Shown: positions 42,633-50,062 of the stretch, in pieces
Position numbering within the stretch: the first letter of the stretch is position 1
How the letters are laid out: each line of letters starts with the position of its first letter
Assembly: GCA_944332815.1 (NCBI GenBank)
Contig: CALVKQ010000001.1
Span: forward strand, 242,579 to 306,578
Direction: 5' to 3'
Length of the DNA: 64,000 nt
Source: an uncultured Clostridia bacterium
GTDB taxonomy: Bacteria; Bacillota; Clostridia; Christensenellales; CAG-917
Made by a program: the position numbers and the translations under genes
The notes under the pieces: generated by a model
The model's input: the letters and a program-made list of their open reading frames with translations, nothing else
Told to the model about the DNA's origin: nothing
Database searches by the model: none

Positions 42633-43351
42633 CCTCTCTGCCTCGCTATCTCGTAAAGCACGACCCCTGCCGCCACCGACGCGTTGAGAGAATTGATCTT
42701 CCCGTACTCCGGGATGGTGACGACGCCGTCGCAAAGTTCGCGTGTGAGGCGGTGGACGCCTGTGCCCTCGCTGCCCACCACTATCGCGATGTTATCTTTG
42801 AAATCGACCTGTTTCGGGGGTTCACCGCCGAAATCGCACGCATAAACCCACACATTGCGCTCTTTAAGTTCTCTTATTGCGTCGTTGAGATTGGTCACTT
42901 TCGCGATGAGCATATGCTCCGTCGCGCCGCTCGCAACTTTTACGACGGTGTCCGTGACGGTCACGCTCCTGCGCGCCGGGATAATTATGCCGTGCGCTCC
43001 GAAACACTCCGCACTGCGCACGATCGCGCCGAAATTGTGAGGGTCGGTGATGCCGTCCAACAGCACTATGCACGCCTTCTCTCCGCGCTCCGCGGCAAGC
43101 GCCAGGATGTCGTCAGGGGAGCAATAAGAAAAGTCGGTGACCTGCGCCGCGACGCCCTGATGATTGCCGCCGCCGCAAAGCCTGTCCAGGGCAGCCTTTT
43201 CGACGTACTCGACGGTGGCTCCCCTCTTTTTTGCTTCCGAAAACAGCTCCGAAAGACGCGCGTCGCGCTCGCCTTTCACAAAGTATATTTTCTCCGCGGT
43301 CTTGCCTGCGCGAAACGCTTCGCGCACGGGGTTCCTGCCGTAGATCAGCAT
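42629..43351 (-). CDS. rlmB: 23S rRNA (guanosine-2'-O-)-methyltransferase RlmB-type (SpoU)
   Basis: 240 residues, with an L30e-like substrate-binding N-domain (residues 1-75, GRNPVREAFRAG) and a SPOUT knot domain. The SpoU motifs LDGITDPHNFGAIVRSAECF, IVVGSEGTGVHRL and IPEYGKINSLNASVAAGV are intact, the last two forming the AdoMet-binding knot. It methylates G2251-equivalent in 23S rRNA in E. coli; the target here is assumed. It overlaps mrnC by 7 nt and sigH by 4 nt. Confidence 0.93.
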   Translation of the reverse strand: MLIYGRNPVREAFRAGKTAEKIYFVKGERDARLSELFSEAKKRGATVEYVEKAALDRLCGGGNHQGVAAQVTDFSYCSPDDILALAAERGEKACIVLLDGITDPHNFGAIVRSAECFGAHGIIIPARRSVTVTDTVVKVASGATEHMLIAKVTNLNDAIRELKERNVWVYACDFGGEPPKQVDFKDNIAIVVGSEGTGVHRLTRELCDGVVTIPEYGKINSLNASVAAGVVLYEIARQRG

Positions 43352-43776
43352 TGCTCTTCCTCCTCCGCCGCCATGCCTAAAAAGCGCGCGAGCCTCTCCG
43401 TCTGCCCCGTGAGATAGAGAAAACCGAACACCGCTTCAAGGCCGCTCGCCCTGCGGTACTCCGCCCTTTCGGCGTGTTTTGCGGACGTCTGTATGTGGCA
43501 GTTCCGCGCCCTGCGGAAAATGTCCGCCTCCCTCTCGCTGAAAAGGGGCGAAATGCGCGCGCTTGCCGCAGCCTGCGCCACCGCGTTGACCGCTTTGGTG
43601 ACCTCTTTGTGCTGGGCGCCCGTCTTCCCCCCGTCCGCAGCCGCGACCGCCGTGCGCATGTAAAGCGACTGCACCGCGTCGCCGACAAAAGCCAGCGACA
43701 TGGGATGCATCGCCGCCGTTTCATCCTCGGAAAGCGGCTGCAAAAGTGCAAATGCGGCATGTGTGAAATCTTTCAT
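43345..43776 (-). CDS. mrnC: Mini-ribonuclease 3
   Basis: A 143-residue RNase III-like nuclease lacking the dsRNA-binding domain; it processes 23S rRNA precursor ends. The signature MSLAFVGDAVQSLYMRTAV and the RRASGLEAVFGFLYLTGQ motif with catalytic acidic residues are present. There is no Shine-Dalgarno sequence before ATG 43776; a promoter with TATAGT ending 6 nt upstream predicts a leaderless transcript. First gene of mrnC-rlmB-sigH, divergent from the MBL-fold gene. Confidence 0.92.
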   Translation of the reverse strand: MKDFTHAAFALLQPLSEDETAAMHPMSLAFVGDAVQSLYMRTAVAAADGGKTGAQHKEVTKAVNAVAQAAASARISPLFSEREADIFRRARNCHIQTSAKHAERAEYRRASGLEAVFGFLYLTGQTERLARFLGMAAEEEEQC

Positions 43777-43782
43777 GCCAAC

Positions 43783-43811
43783 ACTATAACATACTTTGCG
43801 CGCGAGCGCAA
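43783..43811 (-). promoter_or_regulatory. Leaderless-type promoter of mrnC-rlmB-sigH
   Basis: TTGCGC (43806-43811), 17 bp and TATAGT (43783-43788); 6 nt to the ATG at 43776. Confidence 0.65.
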
Positions 43812-43833
43812 ACGGGCGCGAGAGGATATGCCG

Positions 43834-43862
43834 TTGCGCGCGGCGGCGTTTTGCGGTATAAT
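43834..43862 (+). promoter_or_regulatory. Leaderless-type promoter of the MBL-fold gene
   Basis: TTGCGC (43834-43839), 17 bp and TATAAT (43857-43862); 6 nt to the ATG at 43869. The -35 box is identical to that of the divergent mrnC promoter. Confidence 0.75.
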
Positions 43863-43868
43863 GTGTAT

Positions 43869-45092
43869 ATGGCAAGAAACACCTATTCCCAAAAAGGGCT
43901 GCGCGCCCTGCTGCTTACTCTCATAGCGCTGGTGGTCGTCATCGCGATAATAGCGGTGGTGATATATTTCGCCATGCCCGACCTTTACGGCGAACTGCTG
44001 GACAAACTCTCGCCCGACCGCGGCGAACAAACCTCCTCCGACGACGGCACTACTCCCGGCGAGGAGCCGGACGACGATGGCGGCGGTACTCCGCCCACCG
44101 TGATTGCGCCCGGCGACGGCGAACTGCAAGTGCATTTCTTGGACGTGGGACAGGGCGACAGCATCCTCATCCTCTTCCCCGACGGCAAGGATATGCTGAT
44201 AGATTGTGCGAATTACAACAATTCCTCCTCTTACCGCACCGAAACCCTCGCCTACATTGATACTTACGTCACGGACGGTCAGCTGGATTATCTGATGCTT
44301 ACGCACTGCGACAGCGACCATGTTTATTTCATGGACGAGGTGCTGGAAAATTATCAGGTGGACAATGTGTTCATGCCCAATGTCCTGGCAACGCACGATA
44401 AGGTCGCAGAAGCGGATCTGCCGCAGGAACAGCTCGACAGGTTTACGGACGAAAACACCGTAAGCACCGCGTGCTATGCGGACTTCTTCATCGCCGCACT
44501 CACGGAACCCGACTGCACCGTCACGCTCAACGTCGATCCCGACGAGGACACCAATTCCATAGTGATAACCGACGGCACGAAACTCTCCGACGGTACTTAT
44601 GAGGGCGCGACCTACATACTCACCTTCTACTGCCCCACCGAGGAATATTACGCGGAGAGCGACCTTTCGAGCGCGGAAGAAAAGAATGCCATCTCCCCCA
44701 TCGGCATCCTGGAATATAACGACGTGCGCATAGTCCTCACGGGCGACAGCAACGAGATAAACGAACCGACATTCGTCGAGCGCATCGGCGGATATGTCGA
44801 CTGCGATGTGCTGAAAGTCGGGCATCACGGCAGCGAAACTTCCTCGACTGAAGAGTTCCTCGACGCAATAAACTGCGAATACGCCGTGATAAGCTGCAAC
44901 GCGGACGGCAACACCTTCTCCCACCCTCGCCAGAACACCCTCGACCGCTTCATCGCGGACGACATGACCATCTACCGCACGGACAACAACGGCAACATCG
45001 TCCTCACCGTGGACGAGAACGGAGAGATGACTTTCACAACAGAAAGAGAGGCGGATCAAGCCGTCAACCGAGTAGGCGCAGACGCCGCATAA
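43869..45092 (+). CDS. Membrane-anchored ComEC/Rec2-type metallo-beta-lactamase-fold protein
   Basis: 407 residues: an N-terminal membrane helix (about 11-36), a Pro/Asp/Gly-rich linker (about 50-80), then an external MBL-fold domain related to the C-terminal hydrolase domain of ComEC. Motifs: VHFLDVGQGDSILI, the metal site LTHCDSDHVY, LTGDSNE and KVGHHGSETS. Stand-alone ComEC-MBL proteins are common in Clostridia and are suspected extracellular nucleases or phosphodiesterases. The ATG at 43869 is preferred because a -10 box ends 6 nt upstream and no Shine-Dalgarno exists. About 40 residues between the metal site and the C-terminal motifs (TLNVDPDEDTNSIV region) look like a lineage insertion. 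Confidence 0.87.
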   Translation: MARNTYSQKGLRALLLTLIALVVVIAIIAVVIYFAMPDLYGELLDKLSPDRGEQTSSDDGTTPGEEPDDDGGGTPPTVIAPGDGELQVHFLDVGQGDSILILFPDGKDMLIDCANYNNSSSYRTETLAYIDTYVTDGQLDYLMLTHCDSDHVYFMDEVLENYQVDNVFMPNVLATHDKVAEADLPQEQLDRFTDENTVSTACYADFFIAALTEPDCTVTLNVDPDEDTNSIVITDGTKLSDGTYEGATYILTFYCPTEEYYAESDLSSAEEKNAISPIGILEYNDVRIVLTGDSNEINEPTFVERIGGYVDCDVLKVGHHGSETSSTEEFLDAINCEYAVISCNADGNTFSHPRQNTLDRFIADDMTIYRTDNNGNIVLTVDENGEMTFTTEREADQAVNRVGADAA

Positions 45093-45116
45093 AGAGATCG
45101 CGCTCATCCGACAGCA

Positions 45117-45145
45117 AAAGCCCGTTGCAAATCGCAACGGGCTTT
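45117..45145. terminator. Bidirectional terminator between convergent genes
   Basis: A perfect 12-bp stem AAAGCCCGTTGC / GCAACGGGCTTT with a 5-nt loop, 24 nt past the MBL-fold gene and 20 nt past the minus-strand lipoprotein remnant. Confidence 0.9.
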
Positions 45146-45164
45146 CCTTTGATGCATCCTCTTG

Positions 45165-45366
45165 TTATGCCTTCACGGGCAGGGTGTTTATGGTTTCCTC
45201 GAGCACTGCGTTTTCGTCCGGTCTTGATACGATGCGATAATACTCATCCCCGTTTTCCTCCTCCTCCGCCGCCGTTTCCGCCCTCGTCGTTGCACGCAGC
45301 AAACGCCACGGCGAACACCACCACGCAGCAAACCAGAGCCATCAGAAAACAAAGTTTTTTCTTCAT
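45165..45366 (-). pseudogene. Small lipoprotein gene with a one-base frameshift
   Basis: From ATG 45366 (preceded by GGGAGGAG) the frame encodes a lipoprotein signal MKKKLCFLMALVCC ending AFAAC, then NDEGGNGGGGGG and a stop at 45244 (40 residues). Reading one base off after the A4 run (45253-45256 on the plus strand) continues GDEYYRIVSRPDENAVLEE...INTLPVKA to a stop at 45165, right before a good terminator. The intact protein would have about 66 residues. Either the gene decayed recently, or expression switches by slippage, or the base is a sequencing error. Function unknown. Confidence 0.65.
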
Positions 45367-45424
45367 GTTCTCCTCCCTTTCGGCGCTTCCGCGCCGCCAT
45401 ATTGTATACCTTGGTTATAAGTTA

Positions 45425-45435
45425 CCCCCCCCCCC
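45425..45435. repeat. C11/G11 homopolymer tract upstream of the small lipoprotein gene
   Basis: Eleven consecutive C on the plus strand. On the minus strand the G run lies between a TGACG(T) and TATAAC, i.e. where a promoter spacer for the lipoprotein gene would be; its length would set the spacer at about 19 bp. Confidence 0.7.
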
Positions 45436-45483
45436 ATTACGTCAGGTGTTTTCAATATATTTCACAAAACACTCGCATTTTTA

Positions 45484-45760
45484 ATGTTTGTGGGGGTATT
45501 ATACCCCCACACCCCCGTACTATTTTCGTCCCCTGACATGGGAGTATTGCACCCCCTCCTTCCCTTCGGGCTTTCCTCCCCCGTGCCGAAAGGGCTTCAC
45601 TCCTCGCATCATGCAGGACTGACTTTCCTCCTCTTAAAAAAGTTTGTTTCTTGCACTCACATAATCAAACGGAGAACAGCACTCACCGAGAACCCGGCAC
45701 GGGCGGAGGAATTCGGCACTCGCAAATCATAGCCCGTGTCTATTTAAGTTCACGGCGTTG
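45484..45760. repeat. Non-coding mosaic, part 2 (G-rich hairpin and element F)
   Basis: 45484-45522 is the hairpin GTGGGGGTA/TACCCCCAC, related to 38402-38440. 45520-45690 is the second copy of the C/T-rich element F of 40100-40320. Several short frames are open here but none has a start signal or family features. Confidence 0.6.
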
Positions 45761-45772
45761 CTCGGCGCTCAG

Positions 45773-45850
45773 GGGGACGCGCCGCGACTTGCAAGCGTGG
45801 GCGAAAATTCGCCCACGGTGCAAGTTTGGCTGAGCGGCGCGTTGTTCCGT
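45773..45850. repeat. Hairpin element C, copy 2
   Basis: A long hairpin with stems ACTTGC/GCAAGT and CGTGGGCGAA/TTCGCCCACG within CGCCGC...GCGGCG, followed by GTTCCGTCTTCGAATGA. That trailing motif recurs at about 45924 and 46246. It matches 40411-40485. Confidence 0.7.
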
Positions 45851-45993
45851 CTTCGAATGAGAAAGTTGTAAATCAAGCACGCCCCGAAAGAGGGCACGTG
45901 GGGCATGGGGTATTATTCCGTCTTCGAATGAGCGTAGAGTGTGTTCAAACACGCTCGCTCATGCTTCACGTTATACCGAAACAGGAACGAATT

Positions 45994-46117
45994 GAAACCA
46001 ATGGGGACGGGGTAAAGCCGGGGTCCCCACCTGCGGCGGGGCTTGGGGGCGCAAATGTTCAAATGAGGGCGTTGCCTGCCCACATTTGAACATTTTTACC
46101 CCGTCCCCATTTGTTTC
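45994..46117. repeat. 124-bp element E with 23-bp terminal inverted repeats
   Basis: GAAACCAATGGGGACGGGGT (left) and its near-perfect reverse complement (right, 46095-46117) differ by one base over 23 bp. A nested stem AAATGTTCAAATG/CATTTGAACATTT and a side palindrome with GGGGTCCCC lie inside. Single copy in the window, non-coding. Confidence 0.75.
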
Positions 46118-46275
46118 GGATTAGGAAAGAACACTCTACTCCAGTGCACGTGGACAATAACGGTTAATTTGATTTCGTCCCTGACATGGGAGTTTGGTCA
46201 AGCACGCTCCCAATAAGCGCGCGTGGGAAATTGGGGGTATTTTTTTCCGTCTTCGAATGAGTGAAAGTCTACTTC

Positions 46276-46405
46276 GCTAAACGCCGCCATTTAGATGAAG
46301 TGCAAGGAAAGCGCCTGCGAGATGGACAGGAGCGTACTAGGGCGTACGTGACTGTTCAGACGATAGGCGCTTGACACAGTTATTCGCCAAATAGCGGCGT
46401 TTAGC
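46276..46405. repeat. 130-bp palindromic element D''
   Basis: Perfect 12-bp terminal repeats GCTAAACGCCGC / GCGGCGTTTAGC. The middle (GGAGCGTACTAGGGCGTACG) is related to D' at 40537-40775. It is adjacent to the D element at 46410. Confidence 0.75.
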
Positions 46406-46409
46406 TCGT

Positions 46410-46577
46410 TAAAGCGCGATATTTTAGCGTCAGACAAGGAAGATGCCCTGTCCACGGGTGCGTAGCGTACTCCTTTTGCCCCAGCTGAAAATCAAGGATT
46501 TTCACCCGGGGGCCCGATGTACGTAAGCAATCGTGGCAGGGCGTCTAACGCAGTATCACGCAAAATAGCGCGCTTTA
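46410..46577. repeat. Element D, copy 2, with a REP unit inside; overlaps the proS stop
   Basis: Ends TAAAGCGCGATATTTTAGCG and CGCAAAATAGCGCGCTTTA match 40791-40917. Where the other copy reads CTCCTTGTACATAAGC, this one is interrupted by about 44 bp carrying a REP unit. The proS stop TAA is 46575-46577, the element's terminal bases. Confidence 0.8.
46479..46515. repeat. Solitary REP unit nested in element D
   Basis: CCCCAGCTGAAAATCAAGG...TTTTCACCCGGGGGCCC, the same unit as in the array at 16934-17108, placed between CTCCTT and GTACGTAAGC of element D. Confidence 0.85.
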
Positions 46578-48011
46578 ATAGCTTTTGGCGAAGACAACAG
46601 TATGCTCCGCCTTCCTCCCACAATACACGCAGGTGTCCCCGACGGGGGTCTGGTCGAAGGGAAGGGCGCGCGCGGAGGCAGCGGTTTCGGCTTTGATGGC
46701 GTCTTCGCATTCGCGGCAGCCGCACCACATGGCTTTGACGAAACAATGTTTGTCGAGCGCGTCGTTGAAGGACGCCATGTCGTGGCATTCCACGATGTGG
46801 CTGTGCAGGAAGTCGGAGGACCGGCGGAACATGGTTTCGTGGATGTCGTCGAGCAAGGCAGGCACTTTTGCGGTTATGTCGCCGAGCGCGATGGTGCCTT
46901 TTTCGTGGGTATCGCGGCGAGAGAAGACGGCAACGCCGTTTTCTATGTCGCGCGGTCCTATCTCTATGCGCAGGGGCGCGCCTTTCATCTCCCACTCGTT
47001 GAACTTCCAGCCGACGGACTGATCGCGCTCGTCCACTTCCACTCTGACGCCTGCGGCTTTGAGGGAGGCGGCTATCTCGCGCGCCTTTTCGAGCACGCCT
47101 GCTTTATGTTGTGCGACGGGGATGACCACGACCTGCACGGGCGCGACTTTGGGGGGGAGTTTGAGTCCGCGCTGATCGCCGTGCGCCATGATGAGCGCGC
47201 CGATGAGCCTGGTGGACACTCCCCAGCTGGTCTGATAAGGATTTTTGAGTTTGCCGTCGCGGTCGAGATACTTGATCTCGAAGGCGGAAGCGAAGTTTTT
47301 GCCGAGGTAATGGGAGGTGCCGGACTGCAAAGATTTGCCGTCGAGCATCATCGCCTCCATGGTGTAAGTTTCCACCGCGCCGGCGAACTTCTCCTTCTCC
47401 GTCTTTATGCCCGTGAGCACGTCTATCGCGAGCACGTTCTGCATGAACTCACGGTAAACTTCCAACATGCGCAGGGTCTCTTCCCTCGCTTCTTCCTCCG
47501 TGGAGTGGAGGGTGTGCCCTTCCTGCCACAAAAATTCGCTGGTGCGCAGGAAAGGACGGGTGGTCTTCTCCCAACGCACGACGTTTGCCCACTGGTTTAT
47601 GAGCAAAGGCAGGTCGCGGTAGCTTTGCACCCATTTGGCGTACATGTCACAGATGATGGTTTCGGAAGTGGGGCGCACCACAAGTTTCTCTTCCAACTCC
47701 GTGTTGCCGACATGCGTGACAAGCGCGACTTCCGGGGCGAACCCTTCAACGTGCTCCGCCTCTTTCATCAGATAGCTCAACGGAATGAAAAGGGGGAAGT
47801 ACGCGTTTTTATGCCCGGTGGCTTTGAAGCGACGGTTCAGCTCCTCCTGGATATGCTCCCATATCTCGTAGCCGTAGGGACGGATGACCATCGTGCCCTT
47901 GACGGGACCGTAGTCCACCAGTTCGGTTTTGAGGATGACGTCAGTGTACCACTGCGGAAAATCCTCGTTCATATCCGCTATCTCTTTGACGAATTTATTG
48001 TCTTTATCCAT
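46575..48011 (-). CDS. proS: Prolyl-tRNA synthetase (archaeal/eukaryotic-like type, ProS3)
   Basis: A 478-residue class II synthetase charging tRNA-Pro. It lacks the bacterial editing insertion and has the extra C-terminal domain ending AKSY with a CGCRECEDAIK...CVYCGRKAEH zinc site. Motif 2 NVVRWEKTTRPFLRTSEFLWQEGH is present in part as WEKTTRPFLRTSEF; motif 3 as GVSTRLIGALIMAHGDQRGL. This type is found in part of the Firmicutes. GGAGGTAAACC precedes the ATG. It follows the zinc-ribbon gene by 18 nt, so the two are probably cotranscribed. Confidence 0.96.
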   Translation of the reverse strand: MDKDNKFVKEIADMNEDFPQWYTDVILKTELVDYGPVKGTMVIRPYGYEIWEHIQEELNRRFKATGHKNAYFPLFIPLSYLMKEAEHVEGFAPEVALVTHVGNTELEEKLVVRPTSETIICDMYAKWVQSYRDLPLLINQWANVVRWEKTTRPFLRTSEFLWQEGHTLHSTEEEAREETLRMLEVYREFMQNVLAIDVLTGIKTEKEKFAGAVETYTMEAMMLDGKSLQSGTSHYLGKNFASAFEIKYLDRDGKLKNPYQTSWGVSTRLIGALIMAHGDQRGLKLPPKVAPVQVVVIPVAQHKAGVLEKAREIAASLKAAGVRVEVDERDQSVGWKFNEWEMKGAPLRIEIGPRDIENGVAVFSRRDTHEKGTIALGDITAKVPALLDDIHETMFRRSSDFLHSHIVECHDMASFNDALDKHCFVKAMWCGCRECEDAIKAETAASARALPFDQTPVGDTCVYCGRKAEHTVVFAKSY

Positions 48012-48029
48012 GGTTTACCTCCGGGAGGC

Positions 48030-48515
48030 TCAGATGTCGTCCTCGTCCTCTTCCTCGTCTTCGTCCTCTTCGTAATCGTTTTCGTCGAAATCCGGGATGG
48101 ACTCGTCGAAATCGTCGGGCTCGTCGGAATAAGTTTCCTCCTCCTCGTCCTCGGCGTCCTGCTCCTCTTCCTCCTGAAGAAGGGTGAGGGATATCTCGGT
48201 GTCGTCGTCGGCGAGCGCCGCATCGGCGTCCTCTTCGACGAACTCCTTCCAACCCTCGTCCTCGTCGTCGGACTTGTCGGCTTTTTCGGACTTCTGTTTC
48301 AGCCTGCACTCCGCACAGACATCTTCGTCGTCGGACAGATAATTGACCTTGCAAACGGGGCAGATCCTCTCTTCGTCGTAAGCGCCGTCCTCGTCGTCTT
48401 CTATGAGGCTGATGGTGCTTGCTTTGCCGAGCTCCGCCTTGCACACTTCGCAAAGCTCTTCCTCAACGGGGATCCAGTTAAGTTCACAACGCGGACATTT
48501 TTTGTATTTTGCCAT
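48030..48515 (-). CDS. Zinc-ribbon protein with a long acidic tail
   Basis: 161 residues. Two CxxC pairs at the N-terminus (CPRCELNW...CEVC) and two more (CPVCKVNY...CAEC) would form two zinc ribbons in residues 5-75. The remaining half is almost entirely Asp/Glu with a few aromatic residues. ATG 48515 follows GAGGAAAG. I do not recognise a named family. The acidic tail suggests protein or metal binding; its position upstream of proS may only reflect cotranscription. Confidence 0.75.
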   Translation of the reverse strand: MAKYKKCPRCELNWIPVEEELCEVCKAELGKASTISLIEDDEDGAYDEERICPVCKVNYLSDDEDVCAECRLKQKSEKADKSDDEDEGWKEFVEEDADAALADDDTEISLTLLQEEEEQDAEDEEEETYSDEPDDFDESIPDFDENDYEEDEDEEEDEDDI

Positions 48516-48820
48516 GTCTTTCCTCACGTCATTTCGGAATTTTCATTTATTATATTTATATAGCGCGCATATGTAAACCGTTCGGAGGAACTTTTTTTAA
48601 CAAAAATAGTATTGCGTATAAATAAGACAAAAAAACCGACGCGTCGGACCTCTGCCGGAACCTCCTTTTCCGCGCGCGTCCGCCGCTCCCGACCGCAAAA
48701 AATCGAAGTTTTTCACGCTTTGTTTTCAATCATTTTATCCGTGCATTTGCAACATATTGTATGCGTTTCCGCACCACTCAACTAGATATGCGCATCATTA
48801 AAAATGCGTGAAAAATATTG

Positions 48821-48849
48821 TTGAAATCTTGCGCGCGATTGTTTAATAT
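48821..48849 (+). promoter_or_regulatory. Possible sigma-A promoter of spo0A
   Basis: TTGAAA (48821-48826), 17 bp and TAATAT (48844-48849), giving a leader of about 150 nt. Confidence 0.55.
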
Positions 48850-48915
48850 CTTTGACGGAAAAAGCAATATCCTTTTGCGTAGGCGCATCGTAAGTTATGA
48901 CATCAACGCCCAAAA

Positions 48916-48922
48916 CTCGACA
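48916..48922. promoter_or_regulatory. Possible 0A box
   Basis: CTCGACA matches TTCGACA (the reverse complement of the Spo0A box TGTCGAA) at 6 of 7 positions, about 90 bp upstream of spo0A. Autoregulation is known for Spo0A; the single imperfect match is weak evidence. Confidence 0.4.
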
Positions 48923-49007
48923 AATTTCAGGAAAAGCCGCGCTTTTCGGCTTTCTCATGCGAAATTTGTCCGTGCTAGAATAATGTTACCACATTTTGGA
49001 GGAAAAA

Positions 49008-49763
49008 ATGAAAAAATCGATTATTATTGCCGACGATAATGCCGGACTCGTGGCAAGCCTGAAAGATTTTCTCGGTGACAAGAACGGCTACGAAGTGGTC
49101 GCCGTCGCGGAAAACGGCGCGGAAGCGCTCGCCGCGGTGGAAAAGTATGATCCCGACTTTCTCCTGCTCGACATCGTTATGCCCGAACTGGACGGCTTCG
49201 GCGTGCTCGCGGCGCTCAAAAACCCTCGCCCGACCGTCATCATGATGTCCCAGCTCAACACGGACGCCTTCGTGCAAAAAGCGCTGCGCTACGGCGCGAA
49301 ATACTTCCTGGCAAAACCCTTCAACTTCGACCTTCTCCTCACCACCCTCAACGAGTTTTCGGAGGACGAAGCTCCCCTGCCCGTGAAAACGGTGCGCCAA
49401 CCCGTGCGCAGAAACAGATCGCTGGACGAAAAGATAGCCAACCTCTTCATCTCGGTGGGCATCCCTGCGCACATAAAAGGATATCAGTTCCTGCGCGAAG
49501 CGATAAAGATCACCGTGGAAGACCCGGAGATCATCAACTCCATCACCAAAAAACTGTACCCGTCCATCGCCGCAGTGTTCAACACCACTCCCTCCAAAGT
49601 GGAACGCGCCATACGCCACGCCATAGAAGTGGCATGGAACCGCGGAAAAATAGAGAACATAAACAACATCTTCGGCATGAAGATATACTCCGCCAACGAG
49701 AAACCCACCAACGGCGAATTCATCGCGCTGGTCGCGGACAAAATGCTGTTGGAGGGTGCATGA
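49008..49763 (+). CDS. spo0A: Sporulation master regulator Spo0A
   Basis: A 251-residue response regulator. The receiver domain has the acidic pocket IADDN (Asp9, Asp10), the phosphorylation site FLLLDIVMPELDG, the switch residue in VIMMSQ and Lys in LAKPF. The C-terminal DNA-binding domain shows IANLFISVGIPAHIKGYQF, LYPSIAAVFNTTPSKVERA and IRHAIEVAW, all hallmark Spo0A sequences. TTGGAGG lies 6 nt before the ATG. It is slightly short in the linker compared with Bacillus Spo0A. Controls entry into sporulation. Confidence 0.97.
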   Translation: MKKSIIIADDNAGLVASLKDFLGDKNGYEVVAVAENGAEALAAVEKYDPDFLLLDIVMPELDGFGVLAALKNPRPTVIMMSQLNTDAFVQKALRYGAKYFLAKPFNFDLLLTTLNEFSEDEAPLPVKTVRQPVRRNRSLDEKIANLFISVGIPAHIKGYQFLREAIKITVEDPEIINSITKKLYPSIAAVFNTTPSKVERAIRHAIEVAWNRGKIENINNIFGMKIYSANEKPTNGEFIALVADKMLLEGA

Positions 49764-50016
49764 CACGCCTTCTCTCCCCCTTCGCGGCGAAAACCGACGC
49801 CCTGTGCAAAGTGATGCGTGCATAGGGCGTCCTCGCCGCATAATGCGCCAAACCGCTGTTAATATGTGGTTTTAGCGCATTTAACTTCTTGTTTTGTCAA
49901 AATACCGCTTATAAAAACCGTTCGGCACGGGCTCGCCTCCGCGCCGCATTATCCCGTTTGCCGAACACCGCGCCCTTCCTCACGGTAAGGGCGCGACTCT
50001 CTTTTGCCGCTTCCGC
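49764..50016. other. Intergenic region between spo0A and tRNA-Arg(CCT)
   Basis: Two hairpins: GACGCCCT/AGGGCGTC (about 49797-49827), likely the spo0A end although no T run follows, and CGCGCCCTT/AAGGGCGCG (about 49969-49994) followed by CTCTCTTTT, a plausible terminator. No gene is seen. Confidence 0.55.
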
Positions 50017-50045
50017 TTGACAAACGGACGCCCTGCGCCTAAAAT
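50017..50045 (+). promoter_or_regulatory. Promoter of tRNA-Arg(CCT)
   Basis: TTGACA (50017-50022), 17 bp and TAAAAT (50040-50045), 17 nt upstream of the tRNA. Confidence 0.88.
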
Positions 50046-50062
50046 AAAACAGCATCGCATAA

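Larger units (their letters stand above)
48516..49007. other. Intergenic region upstream of spo0A
   Basis: 492 bp, AT-rich relative to its surroundings. It holds a sigma-A-like promoter for spo0A (48821-48849) and a possible 0A box (48916-48922). I found no sigma-H promoter with acceptable spacing and no small gene. Confidence 0.6.

Noticed and set aside
48880-48990. Sigma-H promoter for spo0A
   Set aside because: AGGAAAA at about 48930 resembles the -35, but no GAAT lies at the right distance.
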